Shown here: positions 24,739-32,689 of the stretch, in pieces
Layout of the letters: each line of letters starts with the position of its first letter
Numbering within the stretch: position 1 is the first letter of the stretch
The notes under the pieces: model-generated
What the model was told of the DNA's origin: nothing
Seen by the model: the letters and a program-made list of their open reading frames with translations, nothing else
Databases searched by the model: none
Position numbers and translations under genes: made by a program
Assembly: GCA_017525875.1 (NCBI GenBank)
Contig: JAFXSG010000004.1
Coordinates: forward strand, 140,738 to 202,448
Origin: Clostridia bacterium
Lineage (GTDB): Bacteria; Bacillota; Clostridia; Christensenellales; CAG-138
Direction: 5' to 3'
DNA length: 61,711 nucleotides

Positions 24739-25728
24739 TTATCTGCCGGCGGTCGCGACCATAACGGCCTTGATGGTGTGCATGCGGTTCTCGGCCTCGT
24801 CGAAGACCTTGCTCTGCGGGCAGCGGAAGACCTCGTCGGTGACTTCCTGCTCGGCAACGCCGTACTTCTCGTAGATCTCGCGGCCGACGCTGGTCTCGAG
24901 GTCGTGGAAGCTGGGCAGGCAGTGGAGGAAGATGCAGTCGGGGTTGTGGGTCATCTTCATCATGTCCATGGTGACGCGGTAGGGGGTGAGCAGCTTGATG
25001 CGCTCCTCGAACTGAGCCTCTTCGCCCATGGATACCCAAACGTCGGTGTAAATCGCGTCTGCGCCGTCGACGGCTGCGATGTCCTCGGAGAACTCGATCT
25101 TCGCGCCGGTGACCTTTGCGAGCTCACGCATCTCGTTCACGAGGCCCTCTTCGGGGAACAGCGCCTTGGGAGCGATGCCGACGAAGTGCATGCCGAGCTT
25201 GGCGGAGATGATCATGAGGGAATTGCCCATGTTGTTGCGCGCGTCGCCAACGTAGACCAGCTTGACCTTGTTGAGGGGCTTTGCGATGTTCTCCATGATG
25301 GTCAGGCAGTCGGCGAGGACCTGGGTGGGATGATACAGGTCGGTCAGACCGTTCCAAACGGGAACGCCCGCGTGCTTTGCGAGCAGCTCGACGGTCTCCT
25401 GCTTGAAGCCGCGGAACTCGATGCCGTCATAGAAGCGGCCGAGGACCTTCGCGGTGTCCTCAAGGGATTCCTTCTTGCCCATCTGGCTGTTGGAAAGGAA
25501 GGTTACGTTTGCGCCCTCGTCATAGGCGGCAACTTCGAACGCGCAGCGGGTGCGGGTGGAAGTCTTCTCGAAAAGCAGAACGATGTTCTTGCCGGCGAGC
25601 AGGTCGCCGCGGATACCGGCGCGCTTCTTTGCCTTCAGGTCGGCAGCGAGGTTGAGCAGGTAACGGATCTCATCGGGAGTGAAGTCCTTGAGAGTGAGCA
25701 GGGAACGGCCCTTAAGATTGACAGGCAT
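24739..25728 (-). CDS. argF: Ornithine carbamoyltransferase
   Basis: 329 residues. It makes citrulline from ornithine and carbamoyl phosphate, or runs in reverse during arginine fermentation. The carbamoyl-phosphate loop S-T-R-T-R ([13 protein letters not shown]), the H-P-T-Q motif ([11 protein letters not shown]) and H-C-L-P ([10 protein letters not shown]) are intact. The ATG at 25728 starts [16 protein letters not shown]. No arginine-biosynthesis genes are nearby, and carbamate kinase lies 19 kb away, so a catabolic (arcB) role is equally possible. Confidence 0.96.
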   Translation of the reverse strand: MPVNLKGRSLLTLKDFTPDEIRYLLNLAADLKAKKRAGIRGDLLAGKNIVLLFEKTSTRTRCAFEVAAYDEGANVTFLSNSQMGKKESLEDTAKVLGRFYDGIEFRGFKQETVELLAKHAGVPVWNGLTDLYHPTQVLADCLTIMENIAKPLNKVKLVYVGDARNNMGNSLMIISAKLGMHFVGIAPKALFPEEGLVNEMRELAKVTGAKIEFSEDIAAVDGADAIYTDVWVSMGEEAQFEERIKLLTPYRVTMDMMKMTHNPDCIFLHCLPSFHDLETSVGREIYEKYGVAEQEVTDEVFRCPQSKVFDEAENRMHTIKAVMVATAGR

Positions 25729-25801
25729 GGTAGATCTCCTTTGTTTGATGATTTGGCCGCAAAAAGGCAAAGCCCCGCCGCGGCCGGTCTTTTACGGTAT
25801 G

Positions 25802-25830
25802 ATTATATCACAGCAGTTTCGCGTGAACAA
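25802..25830 (-). promoter_or_regulatory. Promoter of the ornithine carbamoyltransferase gene
   Basis: On the minus strand TTGTTC (25830-25825), 17 bp, TATAAT (25807-25802). No clear ARG box overlaps it. Confidence 0.65.
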
Positions 25831-25840
25831 GACGAAAAAT

Positions 25841-25882
25841 GCCCGCTGCACGGTATATTTTACGGACCGGTGCGCTGCGGGC
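25841..25882 (-). terminator. Probable terminator after the small membrane-protein operon
   Basis: GCCCGC/GCGGGC outer arms with further internal pairing (GTGC/GCAC), followed on the minus strand by ATTTTTCG. It lies about 34 bp after the 37-residue ORF. Confidence 0.6.
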
Positions 25883-25915
25883 GGCGGATATTCGGCCTTT
25901 CCTGCGGATCCGGGC

Positions 25916-26029
25916 TCAGCCGAGCAGGTAAATCAGCGGAACTATGATGAGCGAGAGCACGAAAAGCCCCGCAAGAATCAGGCAGATGATCCTGACGGCA
26001 TTCGGCGAGCTCTTTTTTTGATCCTTCAT
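25916..26029 (-). CDS. Small single-pass membrane protein
   Basis: 37 residues: a charged N-terminus (MKDQKKSSPNAVR), then one hydrophobic helix (IICLILAGLFVLSLIIVPLI) ending YLLG. AAAGGA precedes the ATG. It is the last of three consecutive small membrane-protein genes. No family is recognised, and a YfhO-like or anchor role is only a guess. The hydrophobic helix and ribosome site make it credible despite its size. Confidence 0.6.
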   Translation of the reverse strand: MKDQKKSSPNAVRIICLILAGLFVLSLIIVPLIYLLG

Positions 26030-26043
26030 ATTCGTTCCTTTCG

Positions 26044-26439
26044 TCACAAGCCTTTGGCGTTTTGCGCGGCGGTAAAGCCGGCGAGGAGCAGACCGAGGAA
26101 AATGAACGTCCCGATGAAGACCGCAAGCATCATCAGCACGGTCTTTTCCTTTCGTGAGGGGACGCGGACCGTCCCGGCCCTTGCCGCGCGCAGGTCCCGC
26201 ACGATGTAAACGAGCTTCAATACCGAGCGCAGCAGCATCAGCGCGACCGCAAACATGAGTATGAGCAGGGCGTAGTTTTCAAGCTTGGTCACGCCCTCCG
26301 CCCTGAACCGCGGCAGCACGGCGACGAGCTCGCCGATCAGCGCGCCGGCGAGCAGCGCAACTATCAGCGGCTGGGTGATGAGCTTTCGCTTTGCCGTGTT
26401 TTCAGCCGAGGCGGCAAGCGGGCTGGTTTCGTTATCCAT
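26044..26439 (-). CDS. Hypothetical membrane protein
   Basis: 131 residues with three predicted transmembrane helices (about 24-44, 57-80 and 103-124) separated by a basic cytoplasmic loop (RDLRAARAGTVRVPSRKEK). No catalytic motif is seen. It lies 11 bp after the 53-residue gene and 14 bp before the 37-residue gene. Function unknown. Confidence 0.75.
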   Translation of the reverse strand: MDNETSPLAASAENTAKRKLITQPLIVALLAGALIGELVAVLPRFRAEGVTKLENYALLILMFAVALMLLRSVLKLVYIVRDLRAARAGTVRVPSRKEKTVLMMLAVFIGTFIFLGLLLAGFTAAQNAKGL

Positions 26440-26450
26440 AGCGTCTCCCG

Positions 26451-26612
26451 TCAGAACAGCAGCTTCTTTGAATAATAGAGGTATATCAGCACGGCGATGC
26501 CCGCGGCGAGCAGGCCGAGCAGAATGAACAGCAGCACGCGGACGGGGTCCGCCCTGCGCCTTGTACGGTGCATGCTGCGCCGTGATGCGGTTTTTCTTCT
26601 GCGAGCCGCCAT
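26451..26612 (-). CDS. Small basic single-pass membrane protein
   Basis: 53 residues. A strongly basic N-terminal half (MAARRRKTASRRSMHRTRRR) is followed by a transmembrane helix (VLLFILLGLLAAGIAVLIYL) and a short YYSKKLLF tail. GGGAGG lies before the ATG. Such Arg-rich tail-anchored peptides may bind nucleic acid or acidic lipids, but nothing specific is visible. First gene of the three-gene unit. Confidence 0.65.
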   Translation of the reverse strand: MAARRRKTASRRSMHRTRRRADPVRVLLFILLGLLAAGIAVLIYLYYSKKLLF

Positions 26613-26695
26613 GCTGTGCCTCCCGATAAAGCTTTTGCCCATTGTATCATAAACCGGGAGCGAATTCAAGGAACGGCAAAAGCACGCCAAACAAA

Positions 26696-26725
26696 GAACT
26701 GCCGCGGATCGCTCCGCGGCAGTTC
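26696..26725 (-). terminator. Terminator of the cohesin-protein gene
   Basis: GAACTGCCGCGG/CCGCGGCAGTTC perfect 12-bp arms with a 6-nt loop, followed on the minus strand by TTTGTTT. Confidence 0.9.
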
Positions 26726-26758
26726 CTGTTCATTTGATCTTGTGATCGTCAGGCTCTA

Positions 26759-27610
26759 TTAGTCTTCCTTTTTCCTGAAGAGGACGACGCCTGCGCCTGC
26801 TGCAACAGCGGCAACGCCAACGCCGATCAGAGCGATAGCACCGGTCTCGGGAGGAGTGGGCTGGGGCTCTTCGGTGGGCTCAACGGGCTCCTCGGTGGGC
26901 TCGGCGGGCTCTTCGGTGGGCTCAACGGGCTCTTCGGTGGGCTCAACGGGCTCCTCGGTGGGCTCAACGGGCTCTTCGGTGGGCTCAACGGGCTCTTCGG
27001 TGGGCTCAACGGGCTCTTCGGTGGGCTCAACGGGCTCTTCGGTGGGCTCAACGGGCTCCTCGGTGGGCTCAACGGGCTCCTCGGTGGGCTCGGGGGTGAC
27101 AACTTCGCCTTCAACGGTAACGGAACCGTCGACAGTGGTGAACTCGATGTCGGTCTGATCCTCGTTAAGGGGCATGTTGATGAACTTCGTGACGTTGAGG
27201 TGTACGTCATAGGTGCCGGGCTGTGCGTCATCGGCAACGTTGTAGTTGATGATGACAAGGGTGCCGCTGCCGGAGAAGGGAGCCATTGCGCACATGACGC
27301 CGACGGATACGAAGCCTTCGGGAGTGACGTCGACAAGGGCCATGGAGCCGCTGGGAACGCTGTTGAGGATCTCGCCGTTCTCATAGGACTCAACAGTCAG
27401 GACGTTGGTATCGGTCTCGACCTTGACGGTCAGACCGTGGCACTCATACTCGCCGTCAACGCGAACGACGATCTGAACGGTATCGCCGGGGGCGGCGGTA
27501 ACGCTGTCGGCGCTGAAGGTCACAACGTCACGGGTCGCTGCGAAGGCGGGGACCGCGGTGAGGGCGAAAATCATTGCGACTGCAACGATTGCTGCGAGAA
27601 GCTTTTTCAT
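26759..27610 (-). CDS. Cell-surface cohesin-domain protein with sortase-type C-terminus
   Basis: 283 residues. A signal peptide (MKKLLAAIVAVAMIFALTAV, cut near AFA) is followed by a cohesin-like beta domain (about 27-170: VTFSADSVTAAPGDTVQIVV, then GTLVIINYNVADDAQPGTYD). A Pro/Glu/Thr linker of about eleven 7-residue repeats (EEPVEPT) follows. The C-terminus has a PPETG motif, a hydrophobic helix (AIALIGVGVAAVAAGAGVVL) and FRKKED, the layout of a sortase substrate, although PPETG departs from LPXTG. Cohesins bind dockerins, and three dockerin-bearing secreted proteins occur in this window. No sortase gene is present here. Confidence 0.88.
   Translation of the reverse strand: MKKLLAAIVAVAMIFALTAVPAFAATRDVVTFSADSVTAAPGDTVQIVVRVDGEYECHGLTVKVETDTNVLTVESYENGEILNSVPSGSMALVDVTPEGFVSVGVMCAMAPFSGSGTLVIINYNVADDAQPGTYDVHLNVTKFINMPLNEDQTDIEFTTVDGSVTVEGEVVTPEPTEEPVEPTEEPVEPTEEPVEPTEEPVEPTEEPVEPTEEPVEPTEEPVEPTEEPVEPTEEPAEPTEEPVEPTEEPQPTPPETGAIALIGVGVAAVAAGAGVVLFRKKED
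26868..27098 (-). repeat. 21-bp tandem repeats encoding the EEPVEPT linker
   Basis: Eleven nearly identical 21-bp units, counted by the CGGTGGGCT core from 26872 to 27082 at exact 21-bp steps. A few units vary (CTCTTC versus CTCCTC; one GCG for ACG, changing V to A). High identity makes copy-number change by slippage or recombination likely without a frameshift. Confidence 0.9.
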
Positions 27611-27711
27611 TTTTACTTCCTCCGTTTTTTGATTTACCGGCCGTGCCGGTATACTTTGAATTTGCGTTGGATACGCCGCCGCAAACGGGCATAGAATCCA
27701 ACTATAAAGAC

Positions 27712-27740
27712 ATTATAAACTATTATTCCGAAAAATGCAA
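27712..27740 (-). promoter_or_regulatory. Promoter of the cohesin-protein gene
   Basis: On the minus strand TTGCAT (27740-27735), 17 bp, TATAAT (27717-27712), giving a leader of about 95 nt. The stretch from 27745 to 27955 is G+C-rich and holds no gene I can support. Confidence 0.7.
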
Positions 27741-27959
27741 ACCCATTTTAAAGAAAAAAAGAGCAAATTTCGCCCATTGTTTGCATTTTTTACAAAAATT
27801 CGTCCGATCCCGGCCGCAAACCGGGCGCCAAAAGCCCCGCCCGGCAGCCGAAAACGAACGCATCGGCCCGGCCGGACGAGCGATCCGGGCCGGAAAAGAC
27901 GCGTCCCGGGCGGCATGCATGACCGGGCGGCGGCGCGCATAACATAAAGAAAATAGGGC

Positions 27960-27988
27960 TTGACATACAGCCCGTTCGGTGATAAAAT
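27960..27988 (+). promoter_or_regulatory. Promoter of tRNA-Trp
   Basis: TTGACA (27960-27965), 17 bp, TAAAAT (27983-27988), 17 bp before the mature tRNA 5' end. Confidence 0.85.
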
Positions 27989-28005
27989 ATCCCCGTTCAC
28001 CGCAT

Positions 28006-28079
28006 AGGGGTATGATGTAATGGTAACATAGCGGTCTCCAAAACCGTTCTTCTGAGTTCGAATCTTAGTACCCCTGCCA
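28006..28079 (+). tRNA. tRNA-Trp (CCA anticodon), CCA encoded
   Basis: The cloverleaf is complete. The acceptor stem is AGGGGTA/TACCCCT, the anticodon loop CTCCAAA has CCA at positions 34-36, and the T-arm loop is TTCGAAT with CTGAG/CTTAG (one G-T pair). G73 is followed by a genomically encoded CCA. A 15-bp terminator hairpin begins immediately after. Its 3' part is duplicated twice downstream. Confidence 0.96.
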
Positions 28080-28414
28080 AACAAAACAGGGATGCCTTGC
28101 GCATCCCTGTTTTGTTTGTGTCGTGAGCGCGTGATGAAGAACTCCGCGATTCCGCAAGGCGGATATCGCTGCGTTTCGCTAAGTCAAGTTCGGCCTTCCG
28201 CAAGCCGGGCGAAACGCTGAGTTCAGGATCTTAGTACCCCTGCCAAACAAAACAGGGATGCCGTGCGCATCCCTTTTTTGTTTGTGTCGTGAGCTCGCGA
28301 TGAAGAACTCCGCGATTCCGCAAGGCGGATATCGCTGCGTTTCGCTAAGTCAATTTCGGCTTTCCGCAAGCCGGGCGAAACGCTGAGTTCAGGATTTTAG
28401 TACCCCTGCCACAA
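28052..28414 (+). repeat. Tandem repeat of about 166 bp containing the tRNA-Trp 3' end
   Basis: Unit A (28052-28216) begins within the tRNA T-arm; unit B (28217-28382) and a partial unit C (28383-28414) follow. Units share CTGAGTTC, then CTTAGTACCCCTGCCA (TTTTAG in C), the terminator hairpin and a long common tail. In B and C the T-loop GAAT is changed to AGGAT and no 5' half of the tRNA exists, so they are tRNA fragments only. Divergence between A and B is a few percent. Confidence 0.9.
28081..28115 (+). terminator. Terminator of tRNA-Trp
   Basis: ACAAAACAGGGATGC/GCATCCCTGTTTTGT perfect 15-bp stem, 5-nt loop. A slightly decayed copy occurs at about 28246-28281 in the second repeat unit. Confidence 0.9.
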
Positions 28415-28610
28415 AGCAAAAAGCCGATCGCGTCAGCGGTCGGCTTAATGAAGTCGTTCGCTCTGCTCACTAATGAAGCGAAGACGCCCGCAGTTGGATT
28501 TCTTCATTAGCGAAGCGTCTTCATTTCGGCGCGGCAGGCGATTTTGGAAGCATCCTAATCACGCTGCGCTGAACTCCGCCGGGCTTTCACTTCTCATACC
28601 GGAAGCCGCA
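28415..28610. other. Intergenic stretch without a supported gene
   Basis: Holds a small hairpin (AAGCCGA/TCGGCTT, 28421-28446) and a CTAATGAAG/CTTCATTAG inverted repeat (about 28469-28512). No convincing ORF or RNA gene seen. Confidence 0.5.
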
Positions 28611-29030
28611 TCATTCTTTTTCTTCGATCCGCTCGTTCATCTGCTTCGCGTCCTTCCTGACGCGGACGCAGGTCAGCAGCCAAAGGATGAAGGCGACGGC
28701 GATCTGCAGGGCGGCATACAGCAGGCAGACCTTCCAGCCGCGGGAAAAATCGATCCAGCCGATCGCGAGCGAGGTCGCAAGCATCACGATGATGCCCGTG
28801 CCCATGTGGATCAGCACCTTCAGCCCGGTGGGGAGCTCGGTCTCATAGATCAGAGAAGGCACTCCGAAGCCGAGGCCGATAACCAGCACCGCGACGCACA
28901 TGCGCGCCATGCCGATCCCGCTGGCAAACTGAGCTTCGCCGTACCGGAAGCCGATCAGCATGCAGGACACAACGAATACCGCGGCGGAAAGCGCTATGCC
29001 GCTCCAAGCAGCATTAAGTAATTTCTTCAT
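28611..29030 (-). CDS. DUF3021 family membrane protein
   Basis: 139 residues with four transmembrane helices (about 8-28, 42-62, 73-93 and 103-125) and a charged C-terminal tail (RVRKDAKQMNERIEEKE). This is the four-helix DUF3021 layout. The family is typically encoded right after a stand-alone LytTR regulator, as here, and probably controls it. AAAGGAG precedes the ATG at 29030. The LytTR stop codon lies 13 bp upstream. Confidence 0.85.
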   Translation of the reverse strand: MKKLLNAAWSGIALSAAVFVVSCMLIGFRYGEAQFASGIGMARMCVAVLVIGLGFGVPSLIYETELPTGLKVLIHMGTGIIVMLATSLAIGWIDFSRGWKVCLLYAALQIAVAFILWLLTCVRVRKDAKQMNERIEEKE

Positions 29031-29043
29031 TATTATCACTCCT

Positions 29044-29472
29044 TTACAGTCCAAGATATTTTTTGACGTCCGGCAGGTACTTTCTTGAAATATAGTCCTT
29101 CGATCCGTTTTTGAGCGTTACCTGCATAGTGCCCGAGAACATCGGATCGAATCGCTTGATCTTTGCGAGATTGATTATGCAGAACTTCGATATCCGCATG
29201 AATCCGGAAAGCGTTTCGAAATCCCGAAGGGGCCTTCCCGTCTCGTAGGATGCATTCACGGTGCAGAGGCGCGTCCTGCCCTCCTCCGCGCGGATCATGA
29301 AAAGATCCTTTTTATCGATCACGATGATGCTTCCGTTATCGTAAGCTGTAATGACTTCTCCCGCTCGCCCCAACGCCTCCGCGGCGGAGAGGACCTCCCG
29401 GCTGATCTCCCGGCAGTATATCACCGCGTACGGTTCAGCTGCTTCTTCCGTTTTTTTGATGTCGACCTTCAT
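29044..29472 (-). CDS. LytTR-domain DNA-binding regulator
   Basis: 142 residues. A short N-terminal region precedes a LytTR domain (from about 55: S-I-I-V-I-D-K-K-D-L-F-M-I-R-A-E-E-G-R-T-R, then F-M-R-I-S-K-F-C-I-I-N-L-A-K-I-K-R-F-D, K-D-Y-I-S-R-K-Y). There is no receiver domain, so it is not a classic response regulator. With its DUF3021 partner it likely forms a membrane-controlled autoregulatory pair. GGAGG precedes the ATG at 29472. Confidence 0.92.
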   Translation of the reverse strand: MKVDIKKTEEAAEPYAVIYCREISREVLSAAEALGRAGEVITAYDNGSIIVIDKKDLFMIRAEEGRTRLCTVNASYETGRPLRDFETLSGFMRISKFCIINLAKIKRFDPMFSGTMQVTLKNGSKDYISRKYLPDVKKYLGL

Positions 29473-29610
29473 AGCGACCTCCTTTCGACGGTGAAAGCAT
29501 AACACACCGTTCCGCATTTGTCATCTGTTTTGCCGTGAGTGGTCGAAATCGGCCGGTGAAATGCAAGGCGGGCGGTGTTTGCTGCGTTTCGCCGCATATC
29601 GCCGCGCTTC

Positions 29611-29639
29611 TTGCCCCCGCCGCCCGCAGGTGATATAAT
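29611..29639 (+). promoter_or_regulatory. Promoter of the CAP/dockerin gene
   Basis: TTGCCC (29611-29616), 17 bp, TATAAT (29634-29639), 34 bp before the ATG. Confidence 0.65.
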
Positions 29640-29672
29640 AATAAATGTAAGAAATAAACTCTGGAGGCAATT

Positions 29673-30587
29673 ATGAAAAGAACCATTGCACTGTTCGCCG
29701 CGTTCCTGATGCTCATCGTTCTCTGCACTACCGCCGGAGCCGCGGCGCTGCCCGCCGGGGAGACGCCCGTCCGCAGCGTGCCCGCCGGGGTGCCCGCCTC
29801 GGCGCAGGAGTGGGAGGTGCTGCGCCTCGCCAACGCCGAGCGCATGAACGAAGGCCTTGAACCGCTCACCATGTTTTCCGCGATGCAGACCGCCGCGGAC
29901 ATCCGCTCACTGGAGATAGTCGAGAGCTTTTCCCACACCAGGCCGGACGGCACGGACTGCTTCACGGTGCTTGACGAGGTCGGCGTGAACTGGTCCTCTG
30001 TCGGCGAGAACATCGCCGCCGGTCAGCAGACCCCCGCAGCCGTAATGAACAGCTGGATGAACAGCCCCGGCCACCGCGCGAACATACTCACCGCCGGCTT
30101 CAGGCACATCGGCGTGGGCTATACCTACAGCCAGGGCTCGGCCTACGGCGCCTACTGGGTGCAGCTTTTCTGCACCGGCTGGGGCTGCAATTACACCTCT
30201 TTTGAGATCCTCGGCGAGCTCGATATGACAACTTCGGTCGACGCGCTCGGCCTTGCGGGCAGGTTCAACTGCGGCGAGGGCTATTGCTGGATGCCCCTGA
30301 CCTCCGCGATGTGCACGGGCGATACGACGGCGAACGGCGTCCGCACGGTGACCTTCTCCTGCTTCGGCCTCACGACATCGATAAGCTGCGGCAGCGCGCT
30401 CCAGGCCGGGGACGTCAACGGCGACGGCGAAATCGATATCACCGACGCGCTGCTCACAATGCGCCATGAAATGGGCATCATCACCCTGACCGCGGAGCAG
30501 CTCGAACGGGCTGACGTCAACGGCGATAACGGAGTCGATATCTCCGACGCGCTGCTCATAATGAGAATCGCGATGGGGATGGACTGA
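29673..30587 (+). CDS. Secreted CAP-domain protein with C-terminal type I dockerin
   Basis: 304 residues. Signal peptide (RTIALFAAFLMLIVLCTTAG), then a CAP/SCP-like domain (about 45-165) with LRLANAERMNEGL, the SHTRPDGTD motif, VGENIA and MNSPGHRANIL, which supply the conserved His and Glu residues. A central region of about 70 residues is unassigned. The C-terminal 60 residues are two dockerin F-hand repeats (DVNGDGEIDITDALLTMRHE and DVNGDNGVDISDALLIMRIA). Secretion plus dockerin suggests docking to a cohesin such as that at 26759-27610. GGAGG precedes the ATG. Confidence 0.93.
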   Translation: MKRTIALFAAFLMLIVLCTTAGAAALPAGETPVRSVPAGVPASAQEWEVLRLANAERMNEGLEPLTMFSAMQTAADIRSLEIVESFSHTRPDGTDCFTVLDEVGVNWSSVGENIAAGQQTPAAVMNSWMNSPGHRANILTAGFRHIGVGYTYSQGSAYGAYWVQLFCTGWGCNYTSFEILGELDMTTSVDALGLAGRFNCGEGYCWMPLTSAMCTGDTTANGVRTVTFSCFGLTTSISCGSALQAGDVNGDGEIDITDALLTMRHEMGIITLTAEQLERADVNGDNGVDISDALLIMRIAMGMD

Positions 30588-30715
30588 AACGGAAAAACCG
30601 CGTCAGGCCCGCAGTCATAGAGGAAACAAACCCGGCGGAGCGTTCGGCGGGTGTTCATAAGAAAGTTTTGTATCAAAAATGATCTGGACATCTGTCTGAA
30701 CGGGTTGGCAAACAA

Positions 30716-30757
30716 AGAATACCGGATTGCTGGAATTATCGAGCAATCCGGTATTCT
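30716..30757 (+). terminator. Long hairpin after the CAP/dockerin gene
   Basis: Perfect 16-bp stem (AGAATACCGGATTGCT and complement) with a 10-nt loop, then CTTTC. It is a plausible terminator and also marks the left edge of the A+T-richer segment. The 200 bp from 30760 to 30960 contain no supported gene. Confidence 0.6.
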
Positions 30758-30979
30758 TTCATGGGGAGAAGCCCCTTATGAGACTTCTCCCGCCTGGATT
30801 CTTTTGCGCTTTTTGGTTATCACCGGGGTCGGCTCATCTGCATATTTCCAGAGGTCTTTCTGCGGTGTACAGATCTCCATTTTTTCGGCCTTTGCTCAGG
30901 ATGGGATTTTGGGTTGGAGTTCGGTCATTCGAAGCATCATCTGCTCCATATGATCCATAATAATCGCTTACTGCAGCCT

Positions 30980-32212
30980 TTACATCTTATACTCGGCAGC
31001 GTTGATTATCTGGGTATCTTTCAGCTTGCCGAGGAAAGAACCGAGCATTCCGCCAACCATTCCACCTTCGCCGTCTTCATCATCCGAATCCTGCCCGGAC
31101 ACCTGAATCATGGCTACATCCTCGGCAATCATATTGACGGCCTCTTCCTGCTCCTTGGTGCAGATAACCATAGCGCAATCCACGATATGCAGTTTTTCCA
31201 TGATGTCTTCTGTACTCAGGTCCTCCGAGAGAGTGACCTTTGCGCAATCTTCAACACGCACGCCTTTCGGATACTTCCCAAGTACCGCAGCACCGACCTT
31301 GACCATTGGGCGATCCACGATTAACCCCAAATCCGGATTAATGACCCTCAGCTCATCGTATACACTTTCGATCTCGTCAAAGGCATCTTCCAGCTCCTTG
31401 TTTACACTGACGGTACCGTCTGCGAACAGGTATTCCAGGGAAGAGAGGGCTTCGGCATCCTTGATGGAAACGTCGCCTGTGACACAGAGCTTGGTTCCGT
31501 ACTTTTTGATGGTCTTCGGCTTCAATTCCAGATCGTCGTCGATGAGCTTTGTGCCGTCCGGAACCTTCACGATCTCTGCTTCTTCATCAAACAGAGAAAC
31601 CAGTTTGCTGATTAGGCTTTCTGCAATCACGACCTTCTTTGCGGTAAACTTCAGGCCCATTGAAAACAGCTTTTCCGTATCAATCCCAGCATCCAGGAAG
31701 AAGAGATTTCCAGAACAGTAGTACAGTGTATTCGAAGCTCTTACGATAAACAGGTCATCGATCTCCGTATCAGCCTTCAGGATCGTTGCTCCGTCCGGAT
31801 AATACTCGGTCTTTCCGTGTACCTGAATATTCGAAAACTGGCCTTCATAACTCTTCGGCATCAGGACCTTTCCATTCACCATGATGCAGTAATAGCTCCT
31901 TACCGCGTCCTGGCTGCCATCGGTAATGAAAAGTTTGCCATTGACCATCAGGAAAACACCGGTTCCGTCAGCGTCCGGGCCAATCTCGCCTTTTCCATTG
32001 ATGCTCTTTATAGAAATGTTCTCTCCATCCGGGATTTCCAGAACAGTTGCCGCATTCATGGTCACGGGATATTTGTTCAGCAGTTCCTTGGAACGCTCAT
32101 TGACAATCAGAATCGCGGCATTGATAGTGATATTTTCATACCCGGCAAGGCTTTCTTCCGTTACGGCTCTTGCATCGCAGGTTGCGGCATTGATCATTTT
32201 GTTCTTCTTCAT
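30980..32212 (-). CDS. Hypothetical solenoid-like repeat protein paired with an ECF sigma factor
   Basis: 410 residues, no signal peptide. It consists of short beta-rich repeats, with I-N-A-A or M-N-A-A recurring near residues 7, 31, 52 and 404, and hydrophobic MVNGK-type turns (FLMVNGKLFITDG, CIMVNGKVLMP). This suggests a right-handed solenoid resembling bactofilin-like polymers. A Gly/Asp-rich segment (SGQDSDDEDGEGGMVGG) precedes the C-terminus. It is transcribed with the ECF sigma gene 18 bp upstream and lacks any transmembrane anti-sigma signature. It might be a sigma-linked structural or regulatory partner. Codon and base use are A+T-richer than in the flanks. Confidence 0.78.
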   Translation of the reverse strand: MKKNKMINAATCDARAVTEESLAGYENITINAAILIVNERSKELLNKYPVTMNAATVLEIPDGENISIKSINGKGEIGPDADGTGVFLMVNGKLFITDGSQDAVRSYYCIMVNGKVLMPKSYEGQFSNIQVHGKTEYYPDGATILKADTEIDDLFIVRASNTLYYCSGNLFFLDAGIDTEKLFSMGLKFTAKKVVIAESLISKLVSLFDEEAEIVKVPDGTKLIDDDLELKPKTIKKYGTKLCVTGDVSIKDAEALSSLEYLFADGTVSVNKELEDAFDEIESVYDELRVINPDLGLIVDRPMVKVGAAVLGKYPKGVRVEDCAKVTLSEDLSTEDIMEKLHIVDCAMVICTKEQEEAVNMIAEDVAMIQVSGQDSDDEDGEGGMVGGMLGSFLGKLKDTQIINAAEYKM

Positions 32213-32230
32213 GAGATTCGTCCTCCATTA

Positions 32231-32683
32231 TTATTTCAGTTTTTCTCTCAGGAGCTTTCTGGCGCGACTTAAGGCGGCCCGGACCCCTGATGGTGACAGC
32301 CCGTATTCTTCTGCAAGTTCCTTTGAGGTGTACCCGTCAAAGTACCGTTTGATAAAGAGCTGGGACAGATCCGGCGGGAGCGAGGAAAGGATCATGGCTG
32401 TTTCGACTTCTGAGAAGCCGCCATCCGTTTCTTCCTCGGCCTGTATCTGGTTGTTCTGTTCTACGGTTCGCCTTCGGCAGGCATCATAGAACAGGTTTCT
32501 TGCCACCTTATACAGCCAAGCCCGGCGTTCCCTTTCTCCCAGTTCTTCCAGAAGATCCAGATTGGAAAGTGCCTTTATGAAGGTCTCCTGCAGTAGATCC
32601 TCTGCATAACTGACATTTCCGCATATCATACAGCAGTATTTCAACAGCTCTGTCCGATACTTGGTATATAGCTCTGCGATCAT
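32231..32683 (-). CDS. ECF-type RNA polymerase sigma factor
   Basis: 150 residues. Sigma region 2 (YRTELLKYCCMICGNVSYAE, DLLQETFIKAL) and region 4 (SSLPPDLSQLFIKRYFDGYT, SKELAEEYGLSPSGVRAALS, RARKLLREKLK) are intact, with no region 3, as in sigma-24 type factors. The ATG giving MIAELYTKYR is preferred over the longer frame because AAAGGAGG precedes it. The neighbouring gene is not a recognisable anti-sigma factor, so how activity is controlled is unclear. Confidence 0.93.
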   Translation of the reverse strand: MIAELYTKYRTELLKYCCMICGNVSYAEDLLQETFIKALSNLDLLEELGERERRAWLYKVARNLFYDACRRRTVEQNNQIQAEEETDGGFSEVETAMILSSLPPDLSQLFIKRYFDGYTSKELAEEYGLSPSGVRAALSRARKLLREKLK

Positions 32684-32689
32684 GGCACC

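Noticed and set aside
26856-27158. Gly-Ser-Val repeat protein on the plus strand
   Set aside because: It is the reverse reading of the 21-bp linker repeats in the cohesin gene, which has a signal peptide and a C-terminal anchor.
26868-28414. Possible CRISPR array from the regular repeats
   Set aside because: The 21-bp repeats have no variable spacers and encode a protein linker; the 166-bp units are a tandem duplication with tRNA-derived ends. No cas genes are present.
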